Notes: generated by a model not told the origin, from the sequence alone. Shown: positions 1-9,218, numbered from the stretch's first letter. The stretch: 64,000 bases of DNA from an uncultured Ligilactobacillus sp. (GCA_944326135.1 CALVCU010000009.1:1-64000), one strand, 5' to 3'. Numbers and translations: made by a program.

Positions 1-120
1 ACAGAAACAGAAACAGAAACAGAAACAGAAACAGAAACAGAAACAGAAACAGAAACAGAAACAGAAACAGAAACAGAAACAGAAACAGAAACAGAAACAG
101 AAACAGGAACTGAGACAGAA
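1..120 (+). repeat. In-frame ACAGAA hexanucleotide tandem repeat in ftsY
   Basis: Seventeen perfect copies of ACAGAA fill bases 1-102, followed by three decayed copies (ACAGGA, ACTGAG, ACAGAA) to 120. In the ftsY frame each copy encodes Thr-Glu. The array is cut by the window edge, so the true copy number is larger or unknown. Because the unit is six bases, copy-number changes keep the reading frame and alter only the length of the acidic A-domain tail. Confidence 0.95.
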
Positions 121-1131
121 TGGGAAATCACAACGGATAACGCTAATCAAGAAGAAGTTGCCACTAATGAAGAAAAGGAAGAAAAAAATGAAAAAGAACA
201 TTATACACATGGGCTGAAGAAAACGAGAGCTGGGTTTAAGGGCAGAATTAATGCGTTATTAGCTAACTTTAGACATGTTGATGAAGATTTCTTTGATGAT
301 CTTGAGGAAATGTTGATAGAATCGGATGTTGGATTCGACGCAGCTATGAAAATTAGTGATGAATTGCGTGATGAAGTTAAATTTCAAAATGCTAAAACAA
401 AAGATGAAGTTTCTGAAGTTATTGTTGAAAAATTAGTTGATTTATACGAAGAAGCTGGTAAAAATGAAGATGAAAAATTACATTTTTCAAAAGATGGATT
501 AACAGTTTTCCTTTTTGTAGGAGTTAATGGTGTTGGTAAAACAACTACAATTGGTAAATTAGCAAATAGATTTAAAAAAGAAGGGAAAAAAGTTTTATTA
601 GCTGCGGGTGATACTTTCCGAGCAGGCGCAATACAACAATTAGACGAATGGGCACAGCGAGTTGGTGTTGATATTGTGAAAAAAGAAGAAAAAAGTGATC
701 CAGCTGCAGTAGTGTTTGATGCAATTACTAAAGCTAAAAAAGAAAATTATGATATTTTACTTATTGATACAGCAGGTCGATTGCAAAATAAAGTAAATCT
801 AATGAATGAATTAGAAAAAATCCAGAGAATAATTACTCGTGAATTGCTTGATGCACCTCATGAGGTTTTATTAGCTTTAGATGCAACTACTGGACAAAAT
901 GCATTAACACAAGCAAAACAATTCAAAGATGTAACAAACGTTTCTGGTATTATTTTAACTAAGTTAGATGGTACTGCACGAGGTGGAATTGTACTTGCAA
1001 TTAGAAATGAACTTCATATTCCAGTAAAATTAGTTGGTTTAGGCGAAAAAGTAGACGATTTACGTGATTTTAACACAGAAGATTTTGCATATGGATTATT
1101 TAAAGGATTAATTACTCCTAAGAAGGATTAG
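1..1131 (+). CDS. ftsY: Signal recognition particle receptor FtsY (5' end outside window)
   Basis: GTPase that docks ribosome-SRP complexes at the membrane and, with Ffh, delivers nascent membrane proteins to SecYEG. The reading frame is open from base 1, so the start codon is upstream of the window and 376 codons are visible. Order: a Thr-Glu repeat tail (codons 1-40), an acidic/charged linker, the helical N domain (about 200-480), then the GTPase G domain with the P-loop GVNGVGKTT at about 520-546, DTAGR at 766-780 and TKLDG at 958-972. The acidic N-terminal A domain of FtsY is variable in the family, and here it contains a pure dipeptide repeat. It is followed at once by ylxM and ffh, its functional partner. 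Identity is certain; only the full length is unknown. Confidence 0.97.
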   Translation, partial: TETETETETETETETETETETETETETETETETETGTETEWEITTDNANQEEVATNEEKEEKNEKEHYTHGLKKTRAGFKGRINALLANFRHVDEDFFDDLEEMLIESDVGFDAAMKISDELRDEVKFQNAKTKDEVSEVIVEKLVDLYEEAGKNEDEKLHFSKDGLTVFLFVGVNGVGKTTTIGKLANRFKKEGKKVLLAAGDTFRAGAIQQLDEWAQRVGVDIVKKEEKSDPAAVVFDAITKAKKENYDILLIDTAGRLQNKVNLMNELEKIQRIITRELLDAPHEVLLALDATTGQNALTQAKQFKDVTNVSGIILTKLDGTARGGIVLAIRNELHIPVKLVGLGEKVDDLRDFNTEDFAYGLFKGLITPKKD

Positions 1132-1140
1132 GTGATATTA

Positions 1141-1479
1141 ATGGAAATTGAAAAAACTAATCGCATAAATGCATTATTTGAGTTTTATGAACCGCTATTA
1201 ACAACAAAACAAATGGATTATTTAGCACAATATTATCGTGATGATTATTCATTAGGAGAAATTGCTGAAAATTATGATGTTTCTAGACAGGCAGTTTATG
1301 ATAATATAAAACGGACAGAGAAAATATTAGAAGAGTATGAAAGTAAATTGCATTTATATGAAAATTTTAAAAAAAATGCGTCAAACTTAGATGCTCTTTT
1401 AAATTACATTCAAGCTAATTATGCTGATGATAAAAAATTATTATACTTAGCACATCAGTTAGAAAGTATAGAAGAATAG
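1141..1479 (+). CDS. ylxM: YlxM family DNA-binding protein, SRP-associated
   Basis: Small helix-turn-helix protein (112 aa from this start) that in Firmicutes sits between ftsY and ffh, or just before ffh, and is thought to modulate the SRP pathway. The helix-turn-helix lies around residues 30-65 ([20 protein letters not shown]), sigma-70 region 4-like. An in-frame GTG at 1132 would add three residues, but the AGGTG at 1130-1134 is correctly spaced for the ATG at 1141, and family members begin MEIEKT-like, so I prefer 1141. It lies 9 nt after the ftsY stop and 11 nt before ffh, so it is co-transcribed with both. Confidence 0.9.
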   Translation: MEIEKTNRINALFEFYEPLLTTKQMDYLAQYYRDDYSLGEIAENYDVSRQAVYDNIKRTEKILEEYESKLHLYENFKKNASNLDALLNYIQANYADDKKLLYLAHQLESIEE

Positions 1480-1490
1480 GAGAATTATTA

Positions 1491-2930
1491 ATGGCTTTTG
1501 AAGGTTTAACCGAACGCATTCAAAATGCAATACATAGTTTACAACGTAAAGGAAAAATTACTGAAAATGATGTAAAAGAATCAATGCGTGAGATTCGCCT
1601 TGCTTTACTTGAAGCTGACGTTAATTACAGCGTAGTAAAAGATTTTATAAAAACAGTAAGCAAGCGTGCAGTAGGTGCAGAAGTTTTAGATAGTTTAACT
1701 CCAGCACAACAAATTGTAAAAATTGTTAACGAAGAATTAGTTAAAATAATGGGTGAAAAAGCAGTCCCATTAAATAAATCATCTAAGATTCCAACTGTTA
1801 TTATGATGGTTGGGCTTCAAGGGGCAGGTAAAACTACTACTGCAGGAAAATTAGCTTTAAAACTAAAGAATGAAGAAAATGCACGTCCATTAATGATTGC
1901 AGCAGACGTATATCGTCCAGCTGCGGTTGATCAATTAAAAATTTTAGGTGAACAAATCGATGTTCCAGTTTTTGAAATGGGAACAGATGTTGATCCAGTT
2001 GAAATTGTACGTAAAGGAATGGAATTAGCACATGAAAAGAAAAATGATTATGTGTTAATCGATACTGCAGGACGTTTACAGATTGATGAAAAATTAATGG
2101 ATGAATTATCTAAAATTAAAGAGTTAGTTCATCCGGATGAAATTCTTTTAACTGTGGATGCAATGACTGGACAAAGTGCTGTTGAAGTTGCTAAGGGCTT
2201 TAATGATCAACTTGATGTAACAGGAATTGTTCTTACTAAGTTAGATGGTGACACTCGTGGTGGTGCTGCCTTATCAATTCGTGCTGTAACTGGTAAGCCA
2301 ATTAAATTTATTGGTCAAGGTGAAAAATTAACTGATTTAGATGTATTCCATCCAGATAGAATGGCTTCTCGAATTCTAGGGATGGGGGATATGCTTACAC
2401 TTATTGAAAAAGCTCAAAAAGATTATGATGAGCAAAAAGCAATTGAGTTAAGAGATAAGATGCAAGCTAATTCTTTTGACTTTAATGATTTCTTAGAACA
2501 ATTAGGTCAAGTTCAAAAAATGGGGCCAATGGAAGATTTAATTAAGATGATTCCAGGAATGGCAAATAATCCAGCATTAAAGAATTTACATGTTGATCCT
2601 AAAAATGTTGAACGAACTAAAGCAATTGTATATTCTATGACTTCTGAAGAACGAGAAAATCCAGATATTTTAAATCCAAGTCGTCGTCGTCGAATTGCAG
2701 CAGGTTCTGGAATGCCAATTCAGGATGTAAATAGAATGATTAAGCAATTTAAACAAATGCGTAAAATGATGAGCAAAGTATCTAAGGGTGATTTTTCTGG
2801 AATGGAAGGTTTATTAGGAAATGGAATGTCTGGGAAATTAGCCCAGATGTCAATGAAGAAAATGGCTAATAAAAACAAGAAAAAGAAACTTAGAAAGTTA
2901 CAAAAAGCACGTCGTCGTCGAAAAAAATAA
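1491..2930 (+). CDS. ffh: Signal recognition particle protein Ffh (SRP54)
   Basis: SRP54 GTPase that binds signal peptides and 4.5S/scRNA and pairs with FtsY at the membrane. 479 aa, a normal family length. The N domain covers residues 1-90, the P-loop GLQGAGKTTT is near residue 108, DTAGR and TKLDGD follow, and the methionine-rich M domain begins near residue 300 with the RNA-binding PSRRRRIAAGSG segment and a Lys/Arg-rich C-terminal tail. The start ATG at 1491 has AGGAG ten bases upstream. It is the third gene of the ftsY-ylxM-ffh unit. A new promoter for rpsP lies just downstream. Confidence 0.97.
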   Translation: MAFEGLTERIQNAIHSLQRKGKITENDVKESMREIRLALLEADVNYSVVKDFIKTVSKRAVGAEVLDSLTPAQQIVKIVNEELVKIMGEKAVPLNKSSKIPTVIMMVGLQGAGKTTTAGKLALKLKNEENARPLMIAADVYRPAAVDQLKILGEQIDVPVFEMGTDVDPVEIVRKGMELAHEKKNDYVLIDTAGRLQIDEKLMDELSKIKELVHPDEILLTVDAMTGQSAVEVAKGFNDQLDVTGIVLTKLDGDTRGGAALSIRAVTGKPIKFIGQGEKLTDLDVFHPDRMASRILGMGDMLTLIEKAQKDYDEQKAIELRDKMQANSFDFNDFLEQLGQVQKMGPMEDLIKMIPGMANNPALKNLHVDPKNVERTKAIVYSMTSEERENPDILNPSRRRRIAAGSGMPIQDVNRMIKQFKQMRKMMSKVSKGDFSGMEGLLGNGMSGKLAQMSMKKMANKNKKKKLRKLQKARRRRKK

Positions 2931-2958
2931 AAAAATATGGCCTGTCAAGAATTTTTCC

Positions 2959-2987
2959 TTTACAGGTAAATAAAAAATTGGTATATT
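2959..2987 (+). promoter_or_regulatory. Probable sigma-A promoter for rpsP
   Basis: TTTACA at 2959-2964 and TATATT at 2982-2987, with a 17-base spacer, 33 bases upstream of the rpsP start. The -35 box overlaps a weak hairpin (CCTGT...ACAGG at about 2941-2966) that may help terminate ffh transcripts. Confidence 0.6.
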
Positions 2988-3020
2988 ATTAATTGTTGAT
3001 AAATTATTAGGAGGTGCAAC

Positions 3021-3296
3021 ATGTCAGTAAAAATTCGTTTAAAGCGTATGGGTTCTAAGAAACGTCCATTTTATCGTATCGTAGTTGCAGATTCACGTTC
3101 ACCACGTGATGGTCGTTTTATTGCTAATGTTGGTACTTACAACCCATTAACAGAACCAGAAACAGTTACACTTAAAGAAGAAGAAATTATGGAATGGTTA
3201 AACAATGGTGCTCAACCATCAGATACTGTTCGTAACATTCTTTCACGTCAAGGTGTAATGAAGAAGTTCCACGAAGCAAAATACTCAAAGAAATAA
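3021..3296 (+). CDS. rpsP: 30S ribosomal protein S16
   Basis: Small-subunit protein needed for 30S assembly. 91 aa, typical length, beginning [19 protein letters not shown], the signature of S16. AGGAGG lies ten bases before the ATG. It heads the rpsP-khpA-rimM-trmD-rplS order conserved in Firmicutes and has its own promoter just upstream. khpA follows after 9 bases. Confidence 0.98.
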   Translation: MSVKIRLKRMGSKKRPFYRIVVADSRSPRDGRFIANVGTYNPLTEPETVTLKEEEIMEWLNNGAQPSDTVRNILSRQGVMKKFHEAKYSKK

Positions 3297-3305
3297 GGTA
3301 ATTAG

Positions 3306-3551
3306 ATGACAAAAGAAACGGTTAAGCAATTGTTAATTACAATTGTCCAAGCGTTAGTCACTAAACCTGACGATGTTTCGATAGACATCACAGAAGACGA
3401 TCGTTTTATTAATTATAATATTACATTAAGTCCTGAAGATGTTGGCCGAGTAATTGGTAAAAATGGAACAGTAATTCAAGCGATTCGTTCATTGGTTTAT
3501 GGCATTCGGATTGACGATGTTTTGCGGATCAAATTGAACATTGCAGATTAA
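3306..3551 (+). CDS. khpA: KH-domain RNA-binding protein KhpA
   Basis: Single KH-domain protein of 81 aa. The core GRVIGKNGTVIQAIRSLV (residues 46-63) carries the GxxG loop that contacts single-stranded RNA. In streptococci and lactobacilli the KhpA/KhpB (Jag/EloR) pair binds RNA and affects cell elongation; that role here is inferred from family knowledge. It sits 9 bases after rpsP and is followed by a terminator before rimM. Confidence 0.93.
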   Translation: MTKETVKQLLITIVQALVTKPDDVSIDITEDDRFINYNITLSPEDVGRVIGKNGTVIQAIRSLVYGIRIDDVLRIKLNIAD

Positions 3552-3558
3552 TTTTTGG

Positions 3559-3601
3559 ACCTCTGAATAAGACAGGTATGTTTTGTTTAGAGGTTTTTTT
3601 G
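3559..3601 (+). terminator. Intrinsic terminator after khpA
   Basis: ACCTCT (3559-3564) pairs with AGAGGT (3589-3594). The stem extends inward with G-U and A-U pairs and is followed by eight T residues. It separates rpsP-khpA from rimM, 40 bases before the rimM start. Confidence 0.8.
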
Positions 3602-3640
3602 TTAATTGATATGTCATTATTAATTAGAAAGGAGACGCAA

Positions 3641-4153
3641 ATGAATTATTATCAAATCGGAAAAATTGTGAATACACATGGAATTAAGGGTGAAGTTAAG
3701 GTTCAAGCTGTTACGGATTTCCCTGAAAAACGATTTGCGGTTGGCGAAACAGTTTATGCTTTTAAAAATGGAAAATTAGTGAAAAGTTTAATTATTAAAT
3801 CACATCGAAAACATAAACAATTTGATTTGTTAACATTTGAAGGATTAGAAGATATAAATTTAGTTGAAGATCTAAAACAAAATGATTTAAAAATTTCTGA
3901 ACAGCAGCAAGATTCTTTATCAGATGGCGAATATTATTATCATGAAATAATAGGGCTAGATGTATACGATTTAGAAGGAAATAAATTAGGAAAAATAAAT
4001 GAAATAATTGAATCTGGTGCAAATGACGTTTGGGTTATTAAAAGAGAAGGAAAGCGTGATTTATTGATACCAGCAATTAAAGATGTTGTTAAAGAAATTC
4101 AATGTGAAGACGGAAAAGTAATTATTGATTTATTAGATGGGTTAGATGATTAA
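3641..4153 (+). CDS. rimM: Ribosome maturation factor RimM
   Basis: Assembly factor that binds S19 and helps mature the 30S head. 170 aa from the ATG at 3641, which has AGAAAGGAG eight bases upstream. The frame is open from 3578, but that extension overlaps the khpA terminator. The RimM N-terminal beta-barrel starts [19 protein letters not shown], and a PRC-barrel follows from about residue 95 ([15 protein letters not shown]). The last base of its stop is the first base of the trmD start, so translation is coupled. Confidence 0.96.
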   Translation: MNYYQIGKIVNTHGIKGEVKVQAVTDFPEKRFAVGETVYAFKNGKLVKSLIIKSHRKHKQFDLLTFEGLEDINLVEDLKQNDLKISEQQQDSLSDGEYYYHEIIGLDVYDLEGNKLGKINEIIESGANDVWVIKREGKRDLLIPAIKDVVKEIQCEDGKVIIDLLDGLDD

Positions 4154-4881
4154 TGCAAATTGATATATTAAGTTTATTTCCTCAAATGTTTGATGGTCCG
4201 ATGAATAGTTCAATGATTGGTAAAGCTCAAGAAAAGGGAATTGTAAATATAGATGTTACAGATTTTCGTGAATTTACTACTAATAAACAGCATCATGTTG
4301 ATGATACGCCTTATGGTGGCGGCGCAGGAATGCTATTGCAAGCACAACCAATATTTGATGCATTAGATATGGTAGAACAAAAACACCCAGAGCCTGGGAA
4401 AGTCATTCTTTTAGATCCTGCTGGACGTAAATTTGATCAAAAAGTTGCAGAAGAGCTATCACAGGAAAAACATTTAACTTTTATATGTGGACATTATGAG
4501 GGATATGATGAAAGAATTAGAACGCGAGTTACTGATGAAATTTCATTGGGAGATTATGTTTTGACTGGTGGTGAATTAGCAACAATGGTAATAATCGATG
4601 CTACTGTACGATTATTACCGGATGTGCTAGGTAATACAGATTCTGCAATTGGAGATTCTTTTTCTACTGGATTATTGGAGTATCCTCAATATACAAGACC
4701 AGCAGAGTTTCGAGGATTGAAAGTTCCTGAAGTATTAACTAGTGGTAATCATCAAAAAATTGCTGAATGGAGACATAAGGAAGCACTTAGAAGGACGTTT
4801 GAAAGACGCCCAGATTTATTAGAAGATTACCCGCTTACAGATCAAGATAAAAAATGGTTAAGAGAATTTAATAATAAATAG
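4153..4881 (+). CDS. trmD: tRNA (guanine-37-N1)-methyltransferase TrmD
   Basis: SPOUT methyltransferase that makes m1G37 next to the anticodon and so prevents frameshifting. 242 aa, normal length. The deep trefoil-knot region contains [11 protein letters not shown] (near residue 50), [13 protein letters not shown] (near 110) and [13 protein letters not shown] (near 133), all TrmD signatures. It overlaps rimM by one base and precedes rplS, which has its own promoter and leader. Confidence 0.97.
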   Translation: MQIDILSLFPQMFDGPMNSSMIGKAQEKGIVNIDVTDFREFTTNKQHHVDDTPYGGGAGMLLQAQPIFDALDMVEQKHPEPGKVILLDPAGRKFDQKVAEELSQEKHLTFICGHYEGYDERIRTRVTDEISLGDYVLTGGELATMVIIDATVRLLPDVLGNTDSAIGDSFSTGLLEYPQYTRPAEFRGLKVPEVLTSGNHQKIAEWRHKEALRRTFERRPDLLEDYPLTDQDKKWLREFNNK

Positions 4882-4883
4882 TC

Positions 4884-4913
4884 TTTACAAGTTAATTAAT
4901 AGTATGGTAAAGT
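4884..4913 (+). promoter_or_regulatory. Probable promoter for rplS
   Basis: TTTACA at 4884-4889 and TAAAGT at 4908-4913, 18-base spacer, directly after the trmD stop codon. It would start the leader described in the next entry. Confidence 0.45.
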
Positions 4914-4916
4914 AAT

Positions 4917-4986
4917 ATTTGGCTGATTGCCATAATAACAATATTCCGCTGCAACTGGACATGAATATTGATGAAAGGAAGAAAAA
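4917..4986 (+). ncRNA. Candidate L19 (rplS) mRNA leader
   Basis: The roughly 70 bases between the promoter and rplS fold into a hairpin: CAATATTC (about 4940-4947) is complementary to GAATATTG (about 4963-4970), closing a loop with GCTGCAACTGG. Firmicutes are known to carry an L19 autoregulatory leader at this site, and the position, size and loop agree with it. I could not run a covariance model, so this is a candidate. Confidence 0.45.
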
Positions 4987-4987
4987 G

Positions 4988-5344
4988 ATGTCAGTAAACC
5001 CATTAATCAAGAAGATTACTGAATCACAATTACGTGATGATATTCCAGAATTTCGTGCTGGGGATACAGTACGTGTTCACGCACGTATCGTTGAAGGTAA
5101 ACGCGAACGTATTCAAATTTTTGAAGGTGTAGTTATTAAGCGCCGTGGTGAAGGTGTTTCAGAAACTTACACAGTTCGTAAAATCAGTAATGGTGTAGGT
5201 GTTGAACGTACTTTCCCAATTCACACACCACGTGTTGAAAAGATTGAAGTAGTACGTTATGGTCGTGTACGTCGTGCTAAGTTATACTACTTACGTGATC
5301 GTCAAGGTAAGGCTGCACGTATTCCAGAACGTCGTCGTAAATAA
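4988..5344 (+). CDS. rplS: 50S ribosomal protein L19
   Basis: Large-subunit protein at the 30S-50S interface. 118 aa from the ATG at 4988, giving the canonical start [16 protein letters not shown]. The frame is open upstream to 4919, but that part is the leader hairpin, and the strong GAAAGGAAG lies in front of 4988. It ends with the Arg-rich tail typical of L19. A strong terminator follows directly. Confidence 0.98.
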   Translation: MSVNPLIKKITESQLRDDIPEFRAGDTVRVHARIVEGKRERIQIFEGVVIKRRGEGVSETYTVRKISNGVGVERTFPIHTPRVEKIEVVRYGRVRRAKLYYLRDRQGKAARIPERRRK

Positions 5345-5347
5345 TAT

Positions 5348-5378
5348 AAAAGAGGCTAGGAATTTCCTAGTCTTTTTT
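5348..5378 (+). terminator. Intrinsic terminator after rplS
   Basis: A stem of about 12 pairs centred on GGCTAGG/CCTAGTC with loop AATTT, preceded by an A run and followed by seven T residues. It closes the rpsP-rplS region. Confidence 0.9.
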
Positions 5379-5412
5379 TATATATAAAATATATATATTA
5401 CAAAAATGTTAC

Positions 5413-5442
5413 ATAATAAATATTGTTCGCAATATTTATTAT
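5413..5442. repeat. Perfect 13-bp inverted repeat, loop TTCG
   Basis: ATAATAAATATTG at 5413-5425, loop TTCG, and its exact complement at 5430-5442. No T run follows, so it is not an obvious terminator. It could be an operator for a dimeric regulator or a stable RNA hairpin (UUCG loop). Confidence 0.7.
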
Positions 5443-5514
5443 ATTTCAAGAAGTCCAAAATAAGTTTCAAGAACTTTTGAAATTTTCTCTTTAAAAATAC
5501 ATATACTAAGAATG

Positions 5515-5595
5515 TAAGTGTTAGAGAGAAAAGGACTAAGTGAATAACTTATTTAATCATTAGGGATAAGGCTTTGGGGAAAGTCTTATTTTTTT
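5515..5595 (+). ncRNA. Candidate short terminated transcript (sRNA or leader peptide)
   Basis: A -35-like TTGAAA at 5477-5482 and TATACT at 5502-5507 (a long 19-base spacer) precede a region that ends in a very good terminator: ATAAGGCTTT/AAAGTCTTAT around a GGGG loop, then eight T residues (about 5568-5597). Inside is AAAGGA followed by a seven-codon frame GTG-AAT-AAC-TTA-TTT-AAT-CAT-TAG, which could be a leader peptide. The terminator is 240 bases before pdhA, so a free small RNA is as likely as an attenuator. Confidence 0.35.
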
Positions 5596-5597
5596 TG
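5568..5597 (+). terminator. Strong orphan intrinsic terminator
   Basis: A 10-bp stem (one G-U pair) ATAAGGCTTT/AAAGTCTTAT with loop GGGG followed by eight T residues. No recognised gene lies between it and the rplS terminator, which is why a short transcript is proposed. Confidence 0.8.
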
Positions 5598-5806
5598 CCA
5601 TGATTTTAATATATTCAGTAAAAAACATAATTTTTACAAATATTTCTTTTAAATTAAAAAAAAGTTAATAATAAAAAGCTATCATATCATAGCCTTTCAA
5701 ATTAATCTCAATATGATTAGAAAATAAAATAATTAGTTTTATAAATTTACATATCATTTTAATTCACATCAACAGAGTAATCGATTAAAATAAAAGATAT
5801 AAGAAT

Positions 5807-5812
5807 TATAAT
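5807..5812 (+). promoter_or_regulatory. Possible -10 element for the pdh operon
   Basis: A perfect TATAAT 26 bases before the pdhA start. The matching -35 region (ATTAAA around 5784) is poor and the leader would be only about 20 bases. Weak support. Confidence 0.3.
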
Positions 5813-5837
5813 TAGATAATCTAAAGGAGGGTCTAAA

Positions 5838-6926
5838 ATGTCAAAAATTAACTTAAATGACTATATGAATCAGCCTAATATGAAACCAATCCAAATAATG
5901 GATGAGAAGGGAAATATTGTTAACAAAGATTTATTTCCTGATTTATCAGATGAACAATTAGTTGATCTATTTAAAAAAATGGTTTGGGAAAGAGTTTTAG
6001 ATGAGAGATCTACAAAACTTAATCGTCAAGGCCGTTTAGGTTTTTATGCACCAACAGCAGGTGAAGAAGCAAGTGAAATGGGTTCAAACTATGCAATGGA
6101 AAAGGATGATTTTCTTTTACCAGCATATCGTGATATTCCACAATGGGTACAACATGGAATGCCATTATATAAAGCATTTTTATGGTCAATTGGTCATTAT
6201 ATGGGTGGACAAATTCCTGAAGGTGTACAAGCAACTACTCCACAAATTGTTGTTGCTTCTGCAAGTGTGCAAACTGCAGGTGTCGGTTTAGGTTTAAAGA
6301 AAAATGGCTCTCAAAATGTAGCATATATGTATACAGGTGATGGCGGAACTTCAGAAGGTGATTTTTATGAAGGAATAAATTTTGCCGGTGCATATAAAGT
6401 TCCAGCTATATTTATTGTTCAAAATAATGGATATGCTATTTCAGTTCCAAGAAAAGAGCAAACTGCAGCAAAAACAATTGCTCAAAAAGGTGTAGCAGTT
6501 GGTATTCCAGGTATTCAAGTTGATGGAATGGATGCATTGGCAGTTTATGCAGTAACTAAGGCAGCTCGTGAATGGGCAGTTTCTGGTAAAGGTCCAGTAT
6601 TAATTGAAACTCTTACATATCGTTATGAACCTCATACATTATCAGGTGACGATCCTAAGAGATATAGAACTGCAGATGAAGAAAAAAATTGGCATGAAAA
6701 AGATCCATTAATTCGATTAAGAACATATCTTGACCATCAAAATCTATGGAATGAAAAGATGGAAAAAGAATGGGAAGAGCAAATTAATAAAGAAATAGAT
6801 GAAGCAATTGATAAAGCAGAACAAGCACCTCATCAAACTGTGAGTGATTTCTATAAATTATCATATGCAGAAACTCCTGAAATGATTCAAGAAAAAATTG
6901 ATGCATGCGAAAAGGAGGAAAATTAA
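5838..6926 (+). CDS. pdhA: Pyruvate dehydrogenase E1 component, alpha subunit
   Basis: Thiamine-diphosphate-dependent decarboxylase half of E1. With PdhB it converts pyruvate to hydroxyethyl-ThDP and passes acetyl to the E2 lipoyl arm. 362 aa. The ThDP-binding motif [20 protein letters not shown]...NNGYAIS lies at about residues 167-205, and the regulatory-loop region [17 protein letters not shown] near 258. AAAGGAGGG lies directly in front of the ATG. First of four tightly spaced genes encoding the whole complex. Confidence 0.96.
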   Translation: MSKINLNDYMNQPNMKPIQIMDEKGNIVNKDLFPDLSDEQLVDLFKKMVWERVLDERSTKLNRQGRLGFYAPTAGEEASEMGSNYAMEKDDFLLPAYRDIPQWVQHGMPLYKAFLWSIGHYMGGQIPEGVQATTPQIVVASASVQTAGVGLGLKKNGSQNVAYMYTGDGGTSEGDFYEGINFAGAYKVPAIFIVQNNGYAISVPRKEQTAAKTIAQKGVAVGIPGIQVDGMDALAVYAVTKAAREWAVSGKGPVLIETLTYRYEPHTLSGDDPKRYRTADEEKNWHEKDPLIRLRTYLDHQNLWNEKMEKEWEEQINKEIDEAIDKAEQAPHQTVSDFYKLSYAETPEMIQEKIDACEKEEN

Positions 6927-6927
6927 C

Positions 6928-7905
6928 ATGGCTAAATTAACAATGATTAAAGCAATTACAAATGCTTTAGACCAAGAATTAAAACGTGATAAAAAAGTAT
7001 TGATTTTTGGTGAAGACGTTGGTAGAAACGGTGGTGTATTTAGAGCTACAGAAGGTCTTCAAGAAGAAAATGGTAAAGACCAAGTTTTTGATACACCATT
7101 AGCTGAATCTGGAATTATTGGATTAGCAGCTGGATTAGCTTATGAAGGTTTTCGTCCAGTGCCAGAAATTCAATTCTTTGGCTTTTTATATGAATGTATG
7201 GATGAAGTAGTTGGTCAAATTGCACGTGAACATTTCCGTTCTGGTGGTACAAAGAAAATGCCAATTACAATTAGATCAGCATTTGGTGGTGGTGTTCATA
7301 CACCAGAAATGCACTCTGATAGTTTAGAAGGTCTAGTTGCACAAATACCAGGATTAAGGGTTGTAATTCCAAGTTCACCATATGATGCAAAAGGATTATT
7401 AATTTCATCAATTCGTTGTGATGATCCAGTTGTATTTTTGGAACACATGAAGCTATATAGAACAATTAAAGAAGAAGTTCCAGAAGAAGAATACACACTT
7501 CCTTTAGATAAAGCAGTTGTAAAACGTGAAGGCTCAGATATTACATTGGTTTCATATGGATATATGGTGCAAGAATGTTTAAGAGCTGCTGAAGAATTAA
7601 AAGAAGAAAATATCGATGTAGAAGTTGTTGATTTAAGAACAGTTTCTCCAATTGATGAAAAAACAATCTTAGAGAGTGTAAGAAAAACTGGAAAAGTAGT
7701 AATTGTACAAGAAGCACAAGCTATGGCTGGAATCGGCGGACAAATTTCATCTATTATTGCAGAAAAAGCAATTTTAAGTCTTGATGCTCCGATTGCACGT
7801 GTTAGTGCACCTGATACAGTTTATGCATTTAGTGAAGCTGAAAATGAATGGATTCCTAATAAAGAAGACATTGTAGAAAAAGTACGAGAAACTATTAATT
7901 TTTAG
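6928..7905 (+). CDS. pdhB: Pyruvate dehydrogenase E1 component, beta subunit
   Basis: Transketolase-like beta subunit of the alpha2-beta2 E1. 325 aa from the ATG at 6928, which has AAAGGAGG in front; the open frame begins at 6898 inside pdhA, but the family start is [27 protein letters not shown] (near residue 29) and the [12 protein letters not shown] segment in the C-terminal domain are diagnostic. It starts one base after the pdhA stop, so translation is coupled and E1 stoichiometry is likely maintained. Confidence 0.96.
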   Translation: MAKLTMIKAITNALDQELKRDKKVLIFGEDVGRNGGVFRATEGLQEENGKDQVFDTPLAESGIIGLAAGLAYEGFRPVPEIQFFGFLYECMDEVVGQIAREHFRSGGTKKMPITIRSAFGGGVHTPEMHSDSLEGLVAQIPGLRVVIPSSPYDAKGLLISSIRCDDPVVFLEHMKLYRTIKEEVPEEEYTLPLDKAVVKREGSDITLVSYGYMVQECLRAAEELKEENIDVEVVDLRTVSPIDEKTILESVRKTGKVVIVQEAQAMAGIGGQISSIIAEKAILSLDAPIARVSAPDTVYAFSEAENEWIPNKEDIVEKVRETINF

Positions 7906-7919
7906 AAAGGAAGATATGA

Positions 7920-9215
7920 ATGGGTATTTATAAATTCAAACTTCCTGATGTCGGAGAAGGAATGGCGGAAGGAACAGTTGGAAAATGGCTAGTTAAAGTT
8001 GGCGATACTATTAAAAAAGATGCTGACTTAGTCCAAATCGAAAATGATAAATCTGTTGAAGAAATTCCTTCACCTGTTGAAGGTGTTGTTGAAAAGATTG
8101 TTGTTCCTGAAGGTGATACAGCAAACGTTGGGGATACATTAGTTGAAATTAAAACAGACTCTGATGAAGATGCTGCAGATGATTCATCTTCAGATAAGAA
8201 AGAGCAAGTTAAAGAAGAAAAAGCTAATACTAATGCACAACCAAAAGCTGTACCAGCTAAGAAAAAATTAACACCACAAGATCATAGTTTACCTGTTTTA
8301 GCAATGCCTTCAGTTAGAGCATTTGCACGTGAAAAGGGTGTAGATTTAACTAAAGTCACTGGAACAGGAAATCATAATCAAATTACTAAATCTGATGTTG
8401 AAAATTACTTGAACAATGGTGAAACAGGTAAGAAAGTTGTTCCAACAGAAGATTTACGTGAACGTTCTGTAAACCAAATCAATAACGCTCAAAGTCAAGA
8501 AGGTATGCATGAACATCGTGAAAAGATGGATTCTGTTCGTTTAGCAACAGCAAAATTAGTATCTCAATCTGTAAGCGAAATTCCACATGTTACATTATTT
8601 GATGAAGTAGTTGTTGATAAACTATGGAACCAAAGAAATAATATTAAAGAAAAAGCTGCTAAGCGAGGCGTACATTTGACATTTATGCCATATATAGTTA
8701 AAGCTTTGGCAATCGTTGCAAAAGAATATCCAATTTTAAACTCATCTGTTGATATGGATAATGCCGAAATTATTTATAAAGATGATATTAATATTGGAGT
8801 TGCAACAGAAACAAGCAGAGGATTATTTATGCCAAACATAAAAAATGCTGATCGCTTGAGTATGTTTGAAATTGCTCGACAAATAAATCAAGATAAGACA
8901 CTTATTGAAAGTGGAGAATTAGATTCTAATAAAGTTAAAAATGGATCTATTTCAATTACTAATATTGGTTCAATTGGTGGAGGATACTTCACTCCAATTA
9001 TTAATTATCCAGAAGTTGCAATTTTGGGAATCGGTCGAATTCAAAATCAACCAATTGTTGATCCACAAGATGATCAAAAATTAACAGTTGGGAAAGTTTT
9101 GAAATTGTCATTAGTAGTAGATCATAGAGCTATTGACGGTGCAACAGCACAACAAGCATTAAATCGCTTGAAAGAGTTATTAGCTGACCCAGAATTATTA
9201 TTGATGGAGGGATAA
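7920..9215 (+). CDS. pdhC: Dihydrolipoamide acetyltransferase (E2)
   Basis: Core of the complex; transfers acetyl from lipoamide to CoA. 431 aa with one N-terminal lipoyl domain (residues 1-78; the lipoylated lysine is Lys44 in ENDKSVEE). An acidic Asp/Ser/Lys-rich linker, a peripheral-subunit-binding domain (about 122-158, AMPSVRAFAREKGVD) and the catalytic domain with DHRAIDG near the C terminus follow. A single lipoyl domain is usual for Gram-positive E2. The lipoate ligase needed to load Lys44 is encoded just after this operon. Confidence 0.96.
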   Translation: MGIYKFKLPDVGEGMAEGTVGKWLVKVGDTIKKDADLVQIENDKSVEEIPSPVEGVVEKIVVPEGDTANVGDTLVEIKTDSDEDAADDSSSDKKEQVKEEKANTNAQPKAVPAKKKLTPQDHSLPVLAMPSVRAFAREKGVDLTKVTGTGNHNQITKSDVENYLNNGETGKKVVPTEDLRERSVNQINNAQSQEGMHEHREKMDSVRLATAKLVSQSVSEIPHVTLFDEVVVDKLWNQRNNIKEKAAKRGVHLTFMPYIVKALAIVAKEYPILNSSVDMDNAEIIYKDDINIGVATETSRGLFMPNIKNADRLSMFEIARQINQDKTLIESGELDSNKVKNGSISITNIGSIGGGYFTPIINYPEVAILGIGRIQNQPIVDPQDDQKLTVGKVLKLSLVVDHRAIDGATAQQALNRLKELLADPELLLMEG

Positions 9216-9218
9216 TTA

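Larger units (their letters stand above)
5379..5837. other. Non-coding interval between rplS and pdhA
   Basis: About 460 AT-rich bases with no credible long gene. It contains a perfect 13-bp inverted repeat (5413-5442), a possible short transcript ending in a strong terminator (5571-5595), a weak imperfect hairpin near 5684-5702 and a possible pdhA promoter near 5807. The first two are listed separately. Confidence 0.7.

Noticed and set aside
5684..5702. Hairpin AAAGCTA...TAGCCTTT as a terminator
   Set aside because: The stem is interrupted and there is no gene on the minus strand that it would end; support is too weak for a feature.
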